From Bacteroidota bacterium (lineage in GTDB: Bacteria > Bacteroidota > Bacteroidia > Bacteroidales > UBA4417), in NCBI GenBank assembly GCA_013376995.1, contig JACAAZ010000011.1, positions 7,332 to 71,331 on the forward strand: a DNA stretch of 64,000 nucleotides, given 5' to 3'. The stretch's first letter is position 1. Each line of letters begins with the position of its first letter. The translations under genes were made by a program, and so were the position numbers. Below, in pieces: positions 1-8,211 of the stretch. Below the pieces are notes generated by a model. That model saw only the letters and a program-made list of their open reading frames with translations. It was not told the origin of the DNA and did no database searches.

Positions 1-48
1 GACTTCAATCCCCCAATCTCCCAGTCCCCCCATCTCCTTGTCCCACAA
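1..48. repeat. C-rich low-complexity tract beyond the recR 3' end
   Basis: A run of short C-rich words with no coding potential ends at the recR stop codon. A word of the form CCCCATCnCCTTGTCC found here recurs at about 58375-58395, just beyond the 3' end of radC. It looks like a dispersed low-complexity intergenic element rather than a regulatory site. It starts outside the window, so its full extent is unknown. Confidence 0.5.
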
Positions 49-669
49 TCACTTCCCCATCCCCTGGTACACCTGCCTGTTGAGAATCGACCTGCCAAGT
101 GTTATCTCATCGGTATAATCCAGTTCGTCGCCAACAGGGATTCCCCTTGCTATGGTAGTTATTGTCACCGGGGTTTCCTTTAACGTTTTATAAAGGTAAA
201 AGTTTGTGGTATCACCTTCCACTGTTGAAGGCAAGGCAAGAATGATCTCTGTCACGGTCCCTTCCAGCACCTTTTCAAAGAGGGAGGCAATTTCAAGATC
301 AGCCGGGCCAATGCCTTCCATGGGAGAAATGATTCCTCCCAATACATGATAAACCCCATTGTATTGAGAAGTGTTTTCGATAGCCATCAGATCCCGTATA
401 TCCTCAACTACGCATACTATGGATTGCTCCCGCTTCGGATTTGAGCAGATCATGCACTTCTCACCATCAGAAATAGTGTGGCACCTCTTACAATATTGTA
501 CCTCGTTGCGCAGTTTAATGATAGATTCCCCGAGGGCGGTTCCTACTTCAGCCGGTTGCCGAAGCAGGTGCAAGGCGAGTCTCAGGGCAGACTTCCTGCC
601 AATACCGGGCAGTCTCGTGAGTTCCTGGACCACATTTTGTAATAAGGCTGAGGAGTATGTTGCTTCCAT
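49..669 (-). CDS. recR: Recombination mediator protein RecR
   Basis: RecR works with RecO (and RecF) to load RecA on gapped single-stranded DNA in the cytoplasm. The protein shows the family order: a helix-hairpin-helix with LPGIGRKSA near residue 20, a four-cysteine zinc finger (C60, C63, C72, C75) and a Toprim domain starting near VVED at about residue 87. I chose the internal ATG at 669, giving 206 residues, because [14 protein letters not shown] aligns with the usual RecR N-terminus; an upstream ATG at 699 would add ten residues. The gene is alone on this strand and divergent from the MORN-repeat gene. The end runs into C-rich low-complexity DNA. Confidence 0.95.
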   Translation of the reverse strand: MEATYSSALLQNVVQELTRLPGIGRKSALRLALHLLRQPAEVGTALGESIIKLRNEVQYCKRCHTISDGEKCMICSNPKREQSIVCVVEDIRDLMAIENTSQYNGVYHVLGGIISPMEGIGPADLEIASLFEKVLEGTVTEIILALPSTVEGDTTNFYLYKTLKETPVTITTIARGIPVGDELDYTDEITLGRSILNRQVYQGMGK

Positions 670-771
670 TGATGGTCTAATCTTCTGTATTTTTGTCAAT
701 CAAAAGTACGTAAATTCGGGTGCTTCCAGAAGCAGAACAAAAGTTCAATCCATTGTAACATCAAATCGCTG

Positions 772-1545
772 ATGAAATTGTACAGACCCTTATCGTTATT
801 CATTGCTGCCACAGCACTCTTTTTATGCACCTTGTCAGTTTATTCGCAGCAGGATCCGGCATCTGTTAATCAATTGGATTCAAAAGGCAGGAAGCAAGGA
901 TTTTGGTCAAAAAGAAACCCTGAGGGCCAATTGCTTTACCAGGGCCAGTTCAGGGACGATCAGCCCTTTGGAGAATTCAAGTATTATTACCCTGATGGGA
1001 AACTGAGATCGACTCTGAAGTATTCGGAGGATGGAAAAACTGCTTTTTCCGTCAGTTTTCATCCCAATGCTATGAAAATGGCTGAAGGGATGTACAATGA
1101 TAAGCAAAAAGACGGGAAATGGATCTATTACAATGATGCCGGTGAACACGCATCAGAAGAGTATTATTCTAAAGGTGTGCCAATTGGTACATGGAAAGTT
1201 TTCACAGAAGATAAAAAGGTAATCGAGGAGTACTCATATATAAATGGCATGAAAGATGGCCCCTGGAAACAATATTTTTCTGATGGGAATATTAAGCTGG
1301 ACGCATCTTATTCTAGTGGAATGCTGCAGGGCCCGGCTGTATATTATTTCCCCGGAGGTAATGTTATGTCAAAAGGAGTTTATGACAACGGCCTGAAGGA
1401 CGGCAAATGGACCAATTACAAGGAGAATGGCAGTATTGAAAGTGTTTTTGAGTACTTCAAAGGTGAGATTGTTAAGGAAACCTACCTGGATAAGGCAAAA
1501 GAAAAAGAGATGCAGGAAGCTGAACCTGAATTGAAAACAAACTAG
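772..1545 (+). CDS. Secreted MORN-repeat (YwqK-like) protein
   Basis: A 257-residue protein with an N-terminal signal peptide (hydrophobic to about residue 24, then YSQQDP). The rest is built of about seven to eight MORN_2-type repeats with the pattern G.W..Y...G.....YY.nG, for example DGKWIYYNDAGEH and DGPWKQYFSDGN. Automated annotation often names this family 'toxin-antitoxin YwqK family antitoxin', but no toxin is adjacent. The role is unknown; a periplasmic or surface location is inferred from the signal peptide. It is divergent from recR and convergent with the next gene, with 20 bases between the stops. Confidence 0.85.
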   Translation: MKLYRPLSLFIAATALFLCTLSVYSQQDPASVNQLDSKGRKQGFWSKRNPEGQLLYQGQFRDDQPFGEFKYYYPDGKLRSTLKYSEDGKTAFSVSFHPNAMKMAEGMYNDKQKDGKWIYYNDAGEHASEEYYSKGVPIGTWKVFTEDKKVIEEYSYINGMKDGPWKQYFSDGNIKLDASYSSGMLQGPAVYYFPGGNVMSKGVYDNGLKDGKWTNYKENGSIESVFEYFKGEIVKETYLDKAKEKEMQEAEPELKTN

Positions 1546-1565
1546 AAACCTGGATTGATTAACTT

Positions 1566-2051
1566 TTATTTGACGGTAGAATCCGCCTTCATTAACCCTT
1601 CAGTCCCTACATCTGCCACAGCTTTCCAATCGTTTCCTACCCGCTTCCATATTGTGAGATAAGTCCCGTCCCCATTTTTCTTCCCATCTCTTTTATTCCG
1701 GACCAGGTAGGTGCCATAGGTGTAACCCATATCACCTGATTTTGACATAAATGCTTTTATGGGTTCCCAGGTAAGGACAAATGAAGTGTCAGGGCTCTTC
1801 AGCAGGGAAGCGCTTATCTGTTTGTATCCTTCGATAGGCATCTCATTGTTGTTAAACTTGACCCCACTGCTATCGAACATTGCAAGGAAGGCAGCATTCA
1901 TCCCTTTTTCAGCTGACATTTCAGAATAATGCCTGTCGGTTGCCTTGAGTTCGTCGGAATTATACCTGCCATCAGCCTTTCTGCAGCATGAGTAAACGAT
2001 GAATAGGATCAGGACAGATAACAGGATTGTTAAATATGAGTGTTTTTTCAT
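1566..2051 (-). CDS. Lipoprotein with a DUF4440/SnoaL-like fold
   Basis: A 161-residue protein with a lipoprotein signal: a hydrophobic stretch ending in VYSC with the lipidated cysteine near residue 22. The mature part (DRHYSEMSAEKGMNAAFLA near the start, YLTIWKRVGNDWKAVADVG near the end) has the pattern of the DUF4440 branch of the NTF2/SnoaL-like fold. No substrate can be assigned. It lies 12 bases downstream of the HAD phosphatase on the same strand, so the two may be cotranscribed. Membership in DUF4440 is recognised by pattern and would need a profile search. Confidence 0.75.
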   Translation of the reverse strand: MKKHSYLTILLSVLILFIVYSCCRKADGRYNSDELKATDRHYSEMSAEKGMNAAFLAMFDSSGVKFNNNEMPIEGYKQISASLLKSPDTSFVLTWEPIKAFMSKSGDMGYTYGTYLVRNKRDGKKNGDGTYLTIWKRVGNDWKAVADVGTEGLMKADSTVK

Positions 2052-2063
2052 TATTTGATGGAG

Positions 2064-2708
2064 TTAGGCTTTAAAGATACTATTGATCTCGTTTAAATTG
2101 GAAATTACCGGGTGACCGGAAGACAATAATCTTGAAGCAGATTGATGGCCGCAGGCAACCAGCAGGCACTTGCAGCCCAGTTCATTTGCAACTTCCGAAT
2201 CATGCAGGGAGTCTCCTATTAGAGTCACCTGCCCCGGCGTAAGATTGAACTCCTTAAAGAATTGTAAGGCGTTTTCAATTTTTCCCCCGGCAAAATGATC
2301 ACCAATACCGCCAATATAGTCGATGAAGTCACTGATGCCAAGTGATTCAACTGAGCGGATCAATGCATTATGTTGCATTGCAGATATAATGGCCTGGTTA
2401 TACTCCCTGGATTTGAAAAATGTCAGAGCTTCCCTTGCCCCTGAACTCAGCTCGCATTTGGGTAACTCCTGCAGGTATAATTCGATAAATTCAAGGGCGG
2501 CTTCATCCCATGGTTCCCTTGTAAAATCGAAACCTATGGCAGTGTAATAATCCATCACAGGAAAGGTAAATACTTTTCGGTATCCATCGAGGTTCAATAA
2601 TGGCAGATGCCTGTTCTTCAGCATTTTGTTCATTGCCTGGATACTAACCTCAACATCATCCAGCAAGGTCCCGTTCCAATCCCATATGATCGTTTCTTTC
2701 TTGTCCAT
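2064..2708 (-). CDS. HAD family hydrolase, phosphoglycolate-phosphatase-like
   Basis: A 214-residue HAD superfamily IA protein, presumably a cytoplasmic phosphatase acting on a small phosphorylated metabolite. Motif I is DWNGTLLDD (D10 to D18), motif II is around IISAM, and the C-terminal motif is VTLIGDSLHDSEVANELG. In motif I the usual second aspartate (DxDGT) is asparagine. This variant is seen in a subfamily often labelled phosphoglycolate phosphatase, but the missing general acid makes the reaction uncertain. It is the first gene of a likely two-gene unit with the lipoprotein downstream. Confidence 0.85.
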   Translation of the reverse strand: MDKKETIIWDWNGTLLDDVEVSIQAMNKMLKNRHLPLLNLDGYRKVFTFPVMDYYTAIGFDFTREPWDEAALEFIELYLQELPKCELSSGAREALTFFKSREYNQAIISAMQHNALIRSVESLGISDFIDYIGGIGDHFAGGKIENALQFFKEFNLTPGQVTLIGDSLHDSEVANELGCKCLLVACGHQSASRLLSSGHPVISNLNEINSIFKA

Positions 2709-2839
2709 TCCTAATTCTTTCTTTCGTAATAAATAACGGTTGTAAAGATGCTAAGAGTTCAAAGTAATCTGAATTCAGGATTTTGCTCTGTGGAATAATC
2801 TCAACGACACTGCGCGTCTGTTCCACAAACTGAATTATG

Positions 2840-2847
2840 TATATTTG
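2840..2847 (+). promoter_or_regulatory. Putative -7 box (TATATTTG) for the DUF4293 gene
   Basis: TATATTTG matches the Bacteroidota -7 consensus TAnnTTTG and sits 20 bases before the ATG at 2868. At the expected position 19 bases upstream there is CTG rather than TTG, so the -33 element is imperfect. This would give a very short leader. Confidence 0.4.
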
Positions 2848-2867
2848 CATCTCTCAAATTTACAACC

Positions 2868-3341
2868 ATGATCCAGCGTATCCAAACAATTTATCTTTCA
2901 CTTGCAATCATAGCTCTGGGAATCTTATTCTTTTTCCCCTTGGCATCCTTCCTCTCTGATTTGTCGTACCTGAAGTTTTACATTACAGGTGTTAAAAATA
3001 TGGCGCCTGGTGGGGATGTTCCTCTGAGTATGATGTATGTCCTGCCGCTTGTTCTCCTCGTTATAGCTGTGCTCTTTATCTCGGTTATGAGCCTTCTGCA
3101 GTATAAAAATCGTCCGCGCCAGATAAAGTTTACCAGCATTGCCGTTATGCTGAATATCCTGGCCATACTTGCTATTTTGTTTGTGTATGTGCCAATTATT
3201 GAAAGGAAAACAGGCGTAAAGCCAGATTATGGATATTTAGGGATTTACCTTCCTGTAATATCTCTGCTTTTCCTGGTTCTGGCAAATATGGCTATTAAGC
3301 GGGATGAAAAACTTGTCCGTTCCAGCGACAGGCTCCGGTAA
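2868..3341 (+). CDS. DUF4293 family integral membrane protein
   Basis: A 157-residue protein with four predicted transmembrane helices (about residues 8-28, 52-75, 91-110 and 124-143). It begins MIQRIQTIYLSLA, the typical start of the DUF4293 family, which is common in Bacteroidota and has no known function. Its C-terminus is short and basic. The stop codon is only 2 bases from the stop of the convergent phosphoesterase gene, so no shared terminator is possible between them. Confidence 0.85.
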   Translation: MIQRIQTIYLSLAIIALGILFFFPLASFLSDLSYLKFYITGVKNMAPGGDVPLSMMYVLPLVLLVIAVLFISVMSLLQYKNRPRQIKFTSIAVMLNILAILAILFVYVPIIERKTGVKPDYGYLGIYLPVISLLFLVLANMAIKRDEKLVRSSDRLR

Positions 3342-3343
3342 AT

Positions 3344-3856
3344 TTAGTACCCCATTTCTTTATTGAGTCTCTCCGCCTCGAATACTTCGAGATCCCGGAT
3401 GTTTTGCCCGTCAATAACAAACCTGACGAAAGTAATAACTTTGTGAAGTCCTGACTTCCCGGCAGCTCCGGGGTTCATGTGCAATAGCCCGAGTTTCTGA
3501 TCATAAATGACTTTAAGGATATGCGAATGGCCGGCAATGAATAATTTCGGTTTTTCAGCCTGCAGTAAAGGCTTGATATCTTTCTCATACCGGCCTGGGT
3601 ATCCTCCGATATGGGTCATCATAACCGATACTTCTTCACAATAAAATCGTTGAATCCGGGGATGAGTTGCCCTTATTTCCGTTCCATCGATGTTGCCATA
3701 AACAGCCCTTAGGATTTTGAATTCTGAAAGCTTAGCAGATGTTTCAAAATTGCCAATATCGCCGGCATGCCAGATCTCATCACATTCAGAAAAGAAATTA
3801 AAAATCTTTGGATGCAGGTATCCATGTGTATCACTTAAAAGCCCAATTCTCTTCAT
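3344..3856 (-). CDS. YfcE/MJ0936-type metallophosphoesterase
   Basis: A 170-residue calcineurin-like phosphoesterase. It has the metal-binding motifs in order: LLSDTHG (D8, H10), HAGDIGN (D37), a GNID block (N60 region), MTHIGGYPGRY and AGHSH (about residue 108). This family hydrolyses phosphodiesters such as bis-p-nitrophenyl phosphate with Mn or Ni; the natural substrate is unknown. The length is typical. It is 22 bases downstream of corA on the same strand, so it may be part of the same transcript. Confidence 0.88.
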   Translation of the reverse strand: MKRIGLLSDTHGYLHPKIFNFFSECDEIWHAGDIGNFETSAKLSEFKILRAVYGNIDGTEIRATHPRIQRFYCEEVSVMMTHIGGYPGRYEKDIKPLLQAEKPKLFIAGHSHILKVIYDQKLGLLHMNPGAAGKSGLHKVITFVRFVIDGQNIRDLEVFEAERLNKEMGY

Positions 3857-3878
3857 CTCCTGGTATAGATAAATTTCA

Positions 3879-4970
3879 CTAAAACCATTTCTTTCGTTTC
3901 ATGTAAAAGTACATCCCAAAACCTATTACAGCCATGATTCCGACAAGTGCAAAGTACCCGAATCTCCATTCCAATTCAGGCATGAATTTGAAATTCATTC
4001 CATAAACTCCTACCAAAAAAGTAAGTGGGATAAAGATGGTTGAAACCAGTGTCAGGGTTTTCATGATACTGTTCATCCTGTTTGAATTATTGGCTAGGAG
4101 CAGATCCATCATCGACGAAATGGTTTCCCTGTAGTTGTCCAACGATTGGATGATGTGATTGAGATGATCGTGAATATCGCTTAAATACTGCCGGGTGGAT
4201 TCGTTGATTATTTCTGATTCTTCCCTGGAAATGTATCGGATTTCATCTTTTAACGGATATATGGTCCTTCTCATCACCACAAGGCTTTTCTTGAAATTCA
4301 GGAAATCAAAGGCCAGGTTGTCCGACGGACTGGACAGAAGGTCTTTTTCCATAATTTCAATCTGGTCCTCACAGTAATCGAGCAGCAGGTAATAATTGTC
4401 GACAATATGGTCAATCAGTAGGTAAGCCAGGTAATCTTCCTGTTTCTGCCTGCCTTTCCCTTTACCAGATTTTAACCGATCCTTGATAGGCTCGAACAGG
4501 TCGCTGGGCTGTTCCTGGAATGTTATCAGGATATTAGGCCCAAGGAACATGCTGATCTGCTCGGTTTCAATAGATTGGCCCGGTTTGCTGAAAACCAGGC
4601 TTTTCAATGTAATAAATAAAGAACTACCGGTGTCTTCCACTTTTGGCATATGCTGTACATTCAGGATATCCTCCAGTATTAATGGATTTATTCCAAAATG
4701 TTCACCCAATAGTTCCAGCCCGGGAATATCCCCGAATCCTGAAATTACAAGCCAATTGCAGGTACTGTCTCCAATGGATTTAATCGCTTTCTGAACTGAC
4801 ACATCTTCGGTTACAGAATACGTTTCGTTGTCATACCTGATCAGGTCGATCTGTGTCGCGAAAGTCTTAGTTCCTGTGTATACCAGGCTTTCAGGAGGCA
4901 TTCCTGCCTTTCGGCTAAGCCTTGGTGATGGATGCGTTTTCATTCCTTTTATAAGTGAAGTTCCTTTCAT
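3879..4970 (-). CDS. corA: CorA-type magnesium/cobalt transporter
   Basis: An inner-membrane divalent cation channel of the CorA/MIT family. The end of the protein carries the two transmembrane helices and the selectivity signature YGMNF between them, followed by a basic tail (MKRKKWF). The cytoplasmic domain precedes it. The open frame continues upstream to 5084, but that extension would run through the mscL terminator hairpin and into the end of mscL. The ATG at 4970 (MKGTSLIKGMKTH), giving 363 residues, fits the family length. The MscL and CorA genes are in tandem, both acting in osmotic or ion balance. Confidence 0.92.
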   Translation of the reverse strand: MKGTSLIKGMKTHPSPRLSRKAGMPPESLVYTGTKTFATQIDLIRYDNETYSVTEDVSVQKAIKSIGDSTCNWLVISGFGDIPGLELLGEHFGINPLILEDILNVQHMPKVEDTGSSLFITLKSLVFSKPGQSIETEQISMFLGPNILITFQEQPSDLFEPIKDRLKSGKGKGRQKQEDYLAYLLIDHIVDNYYLLLDYCEDQIEIMEKDLLSSPSDNLAFDFLNFKKSLVVMRRTIYPLKDEIRYISREESEIINESTRQYLSDIHDHLNHIIQSLDNYRETISSMMDLLLANNSNRMNSIMKTLTLVSTIFIPLTFLVGVYGMNFKFMPELEWRFGYFALVGIMAVIGFGMYFYMKRKKWF

Positions 4971-4989
4971 AAGGTGAAAATACAAAAAG

Positions 4990-5012
4990 AAACCAGCCGT
5001 TTGGGCTGGTTT
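4990..5012 (-). terminator. Rho-independent terminator of mscL
   Basis: A perfect 9-bp stem (AAACCAGCC / GGCTGGTTT) with a 5-base loop lies 20 bases after the mscL stop. On the minus strand it is followed by the T-rich run CTTTTTG. It separates mscL from corA and supports the shorter corA start. Confidence 0.85.
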
Positions 5013-5031
5013 ACTAAGAATAGAAGATCGA

Positions 5032-5436
5032 TTATTTCTTTTCTTTAAGCAGATCCCTGATCTGGGTAAGCAGTACCTCTTCATTCGATGGAACAGGAGG
5101 AGCTGATGGTGCCTCTTCTTCCTTTTTCTTTGTTGAATTAATAGCCTTTATAAACATAAAAATGACTGCAGCAATGATGACAAAATCAATTACATTTTGA
5201 AGGAACATGCCATAGTTGAGTGTTACTGCAGCTTTATTTCCGGCAGCAGCAACCAGTGTGGCCTTAAATTCCTTAAAATCCAACCCGCCGAGCAGTACGC
5301 CAATTGGTGGCATGAGAACATCATTTACAAAGGATGACACTATTTTACCAAAAGCTCCGCCAATGATCACCCCGACTGCCAGATCGACTACGTTGCCTTT
5401 CATGGCAAAATCCTTGAATTCTTTAACTAGTCCCAT
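5032..5436 (-). CDS. mscL: Large-conductance mechanosensitive channel MscL
   Basis: A 134-residue protein that forms the homopentameric MscL channel, which opens under high membrane tension to release solutes during hypo-osmotic shock. It starts with the amphipathic helix [22 protein letters not shown]1 contains the small-residue pore constriction [18 protein letters not shown]2 lies at about residues 78-100 ([18 protein letters not shown]), and the charged C-terminal helix is [12 protein letters not shown]. The length is normal. It is followed directly by its own terminator. Confidence 0.97.
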   Translation of the reverse strand: MGLVKEFKDFAMKGNVVDLAVGVIIGGAFGKIVSSFVNDVLMPPIGVLLGGLDFKEFKATLVAAAGNKAAVTLNYGMFLQNVIDFVIIAAVIFMFIKAINSTKKKEEEAPSAPPVPSNEEVLLTQIRDLLKEKK

Positions 5437-5484
5437 AATTTTAGATTTTATTGGTTAATTGAATGGATTGAAATGTGAAAATAA

Positions 5485-6378
5485 TTAACGGCTCAATGTA
5501 TAGGTAAATCCAACAGATAAGGTTTCCATAAACTGTGTTTTTGGTGAACCTTTGTCTGTAGAGGTATCTTTCGGATCCTTGTAAAGAATATTGTCATCAT
5601 ATATCAACATCGTTGCAAGGTTCACTGAAATATACTTGGTGAACTTCAGGAGAAGGTTATTTTCCCAGCTGACAATAATATTCTGGGGGTTTTTGAGGTA
5701 ATTGTTAAAGAGATCAAGTTTTGAAAGCAAACTAACGTTCTTGAATAGATCCTTTTTAATAATGGCATTCACAGATGCTCCCGCTTGAAGCAGGCTTTTT
5801 TCACCCTTTTTTACACCATATGCTTCCTGGTCACTTAAGGTTTGATCATTCACCACTGTAAGCCTGGCTCCTATCGGTGAGAGCAAAACTGAGAAATAAT
5901 CTACAGGCTTATAGCTTAGACCTATAGATAGCTGGAAGTAACCCGGAGCCATGAATTTTGAGGTGTAAACGGAATCGTTCGGATAATTATATCCATTGGA
6001 AAACTGTGATTTGAATTCCAATAATCCAGTATAATCCCAATGTTTCCAGGCATATATGCCTGCCTTGGTGAATAGATTCAGTTTGTCGTCTGCTTTACGC
6101 CAGTTGGTGCTTTGTTGTTTCTGGATCATGTAGGCAGCACCCAGGTAATTATTCCAGGTGAATTTCCCCTTGGAGTAATCCTCAAAGATGTTAATCATGG
6201 CCTTAACGGAAACAGAATTTTCACCTCCTTTTGTCCAGTTGGTGAGAGAAGTTTGCGAAAAGCCAATAGCGGATTCATACTTTGATTTCCAATACTTAAC
6301 CGTATCGGTTCCTGTTTCAAATGCAAAAGATGAAAGTGTGAGAATTGTAGCAATAAATAGTAAGCTAAGCTGTTTCAT
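5485..6378 (-). CDS. DUF3078 family exported protein
   Basis: A 297-residue protein with a signal peptide (to about residue 20, SSFAFETG). The pattern FSQTSLTNWTKGGENSVS followed by many alternating aromatic beta-strand segments is typical of DUF3078, a Bacteroidota family predicted to form an outer-membrane barrel. The C-terminus ends in a strand with LSVGFTYTLSR, like many barrel proteins. The function is unknown. It follows the TonB-like gene by 40 bases on the same strand. Confidence 0.85.
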   Translation of the reverse strand: MKQLSLLFIATILTLSSFAFETGTDTVKYWKSKYESAIGFSQTSLTNWTKGGENSVSVKAMINIFEDYSKGKFTWNNYLGAAYMIQKQQSTNWRKADDKLNLFTKAGIYAWKHWDYTGLLEFKSQFSNGYNYPNDSVYTSKFMAPGYFQLSIGLSYKPVDYFSVLLSPIGARLTVVNDQTLSDQEAYGVKKGEKSLLQAGASVNAIIKKDLFKNVSLLSKLDLFNNYLKNPQNIIVSWENNLLLKFTKYISVNLATMLIYDDNILYKDPKDTSTDKGSPKTQFMETLSVGFTYTLSR

Positions 6379-6418
6379 TGGTTTAAATTTAATGTTTATT
6401 GGTTGGATTTGTGATTCT

Positions 6419-7237
6419 TTATTGAAATGTAGTGCCTCCCAAAGCAGGCGTCACCTTGTAATTTCCATCATCTGACAAGCCAAACTTTATCGGAATATTT
6501 ATGCTTACCCTTACAGCAAAGCCATCTTTAATGCCAGGTTTCCATTTTATTAGCCTCACCAGCCGGATAGCTTCTTCCGTGCAGCCTGCTCCCAGGTGTT
6601 CAACAACCATGAGGTTGGATATATGTCCGTGAGGCTCTACTATTAGGTTTAACCTGACAACGCCGGAAATGTTCGTTCTCAATGCCTGCTCGGGGTACCT
6701 GAAATTTTCAGCCAGGAATTGCTGCATGTTCATTTCTTTCGATTCAAAAAGAGGGCTGGGCGGCAGATCAGCATATTTATACTGGTATACAATTCCGCTT
6801 GTATCCAAAGGAATATTGGGAAAATCAATGGTCTGATATCCTCTTTCGCGACAGGCTCTTTTGTAATGCTTTATGGTAAACGGGATCTCAAAGTTTACCT
6901 TGCTTTCAACGGCTTTTCCCCTGTATTGTGCAGGTTGCCAGATCATCATCCTGAATATCCGCATTGCTTCTGTGTTCAGAATGGGATCAGTTTTTGAAAT
7001 TTGATTGAGATCCTTTACTACTCCCTGATCAGTTACTATAAAACTAAATACTACAGTTCCTTCAATAGAATTCTTCAGGGCTCCAGCCGGGTATAACATT
7101 TCATCGTCAATAAATTGCCTTGCCCACCATTCTCCACCTCTGGGTTGTGCCGGGATCATTTCCTGGGCCCATGATGTAACAGGGTAAAGGAAACTGCTTA
7201 AAATGAGAAATATTCCAAAGTTACATCGCTTCATCAT
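6419..7237 (-). CDS. Exported protein with two TonB C-terminal domains
   Basis: A 272-residue protein with a signal peptide (cleavage near SWAQE) and two TonB_C-like domains, about residues 45-125 and 170-255. Each has the G.V...F.V...G.v....v.......l..EA.r......W.P pattern, with cores MIWQPAQYRGK and IKWKPGIKDG. It lacks the membrane anchor plus proline-rich linker of a working TonB energy transducer, so it is probably not a canonical TonB. A periplasmic binding or scaffolding role is possible, but this is inference. Confidence 0.8.
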   Translation of the reverse strand: MMKRCNFGIFLILSSFLYPVTSWAQEMIPAQPRGGEWWARQFIDDEMLYPAGALKNSIEGTVVFSFIVTDQGVVKDLNQISKTDPILNTEAMRIFRMMIWQPAQYRGKAVESKVNFEIPFTIKHYKRACRERGYQTIDFPNIPLDTSGIVYQYKYADLPPSPLFESKEMNMQQFLAENFRYPEQALRTNISGVVRLNLIVEPHGHISNLMVVEHLGAGCTEEAIRLVRLIKWKPGIKDGFAVRVSINIPIKFGLSDDGNYKVTPALGGTTFQ

Positions 7238-7395
7238 ACAGATTTCGTCTGATTCAGGAGAAGAAGTCCAGCTAAGTTATGAAAGAAATTAAGGAAATGC
7301 AAAAAAGGTATCCAAACACTTAATTACTTGTTTAGTAAAGTATCACTCAAAACCTAAAGCATTCTTCATTGGAGATACTGTTGCAGAATGAAATA

Positions 7396-8154
7396 TCAAA
7401 TAAGCCGTATATCCGAGTTTTTAAGCCATCCAACACTTCCGTTGGCGATGCGGATTTCTTGCCAGTCGCCAATCTGATCCAGTAACACCACTTTGATGCC
7501 TTCATGAATGACGAATAAGTCAGCGCTGGAAACATCCGGCGAACTCTTAACAGTAACTGTCGGCGTGAAAACAATGGCTTCGTGGTGAAACTTGAGGTGA
7601 TGTTCTTTCTGTCGGGCTGCAAGAAACGAAATCAGCAAAAATGAATACAGGAAAACTCCACACCAGAATGCAATTTTTCTAACAGGAAGTGATTTTGAAA
7701 ACAGGTAGATGGATGTGGATAATAAAGCAAGAGTAACCAGGAGTATTAGCACAATCCCGATAGTGTCAATACTCAGGGTATCCATAAATGCTTTCCACCA
7801 CCGTTTGTAAAATAACTCCGGGACAACCTCAACCTTATCTGTGATCCTGCTGTTGGCCACATTCAGGTTATGCCTTATGTCTTCCTGGTTAGGCTCTAGT
7901 TTAAGAGCCTTTTCATAATAAAGGATAGAAGATGGTATCTCGTTATTCCTGAAATATGCATTACCCAGGTTATAATAGAGAACTGCAGATTCATTATCAC
8001 TCTTTAATATCTTTTCATAAAGTTGGATGGCCTCAGGATAATGCCCGGCAGTGTAGGCTTTTCTTGCCTGGCCAGCCAATTCATCATTGCTTTGACTCAT
8101 GCCCTGCAGACCAGCACAGATGATGATGAGAAGGATAAATGCCGTTTTCATCAT
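7396..8154 (-). CDS. batE: BatE, TPR and SH3-like domain aerotolerance protein
   Basis: The last gene of the Bat operon. After a signal peptide (MMKTAFILLIII) come TPR repeats (GHYPEAIQLYEKIL, YYNLGNAYFRNNEIPSSILYYEKALKL split over two repeats), two transmembrane helices at about residues 130-175, and a C-terminal bacterial SH3-like domain with DWQEIRIANGSVGWL. BatE is membrane-bound and faces the periplasm. I chose the ATG at 8154, directly before the signal peptide; upstream ATGs at 8175 and 8193 are possible, the latter 18 bases after the batD stop. The Bat system is linked to oxygen and stress tolerance in Bacteroides and Leptospira. Confidence 0.88.
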   Translation of the reverse strand: MMKTAFILLIIICAGLQGMSQSNDELAGQARKAYTAGHYPEAIQLYEKILKSDNESAVLYYNLGNAYFRNNEIPSSILYYEKALKLEPNQEDIRHNLNVANSRITDKVEVVPELFYKRWWKAFMDTLSIDTIGIVLILLVTLALLSTSIYLFSKSLPVRKIAFWCGVFLYSFLLISFLAARQKEHHLKFHHEAIVFTPTVTVKSSPDVSSADLFVIHEGIKVVLLDQIGDWQEIRIANGSVGWLKNSDIRLI

Positions 8155-8211
8155 GGGGTTTCTTCGGGTATTCATTTCTGACAACATGATCAATTGAATA
8201 ATTGCCTGGTT

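Noticed and set aside
371-772. Plus-strand open frame opposite recR
   Set aside because: It is the complement of a well-conserved gene and shows no family features.
772-1545. Toxin-antitoxin antitoxin
   Set aside because: The YwqK name is attached to MORN repeats by automatic annotation; there is a signal peptide and no adjacent toxin.
2656-2850. Short minus-strand frame upstream of the HAD gene
   Set aside because: It overlaps the HAD start and the DUF4293 promoter region with no family pattern.
4971-5084. N-terminal extension of CorA
   Set aside because: It would encode the mscL terminator hairpin and overlap the end of mscL; the internal ATG fits the family.
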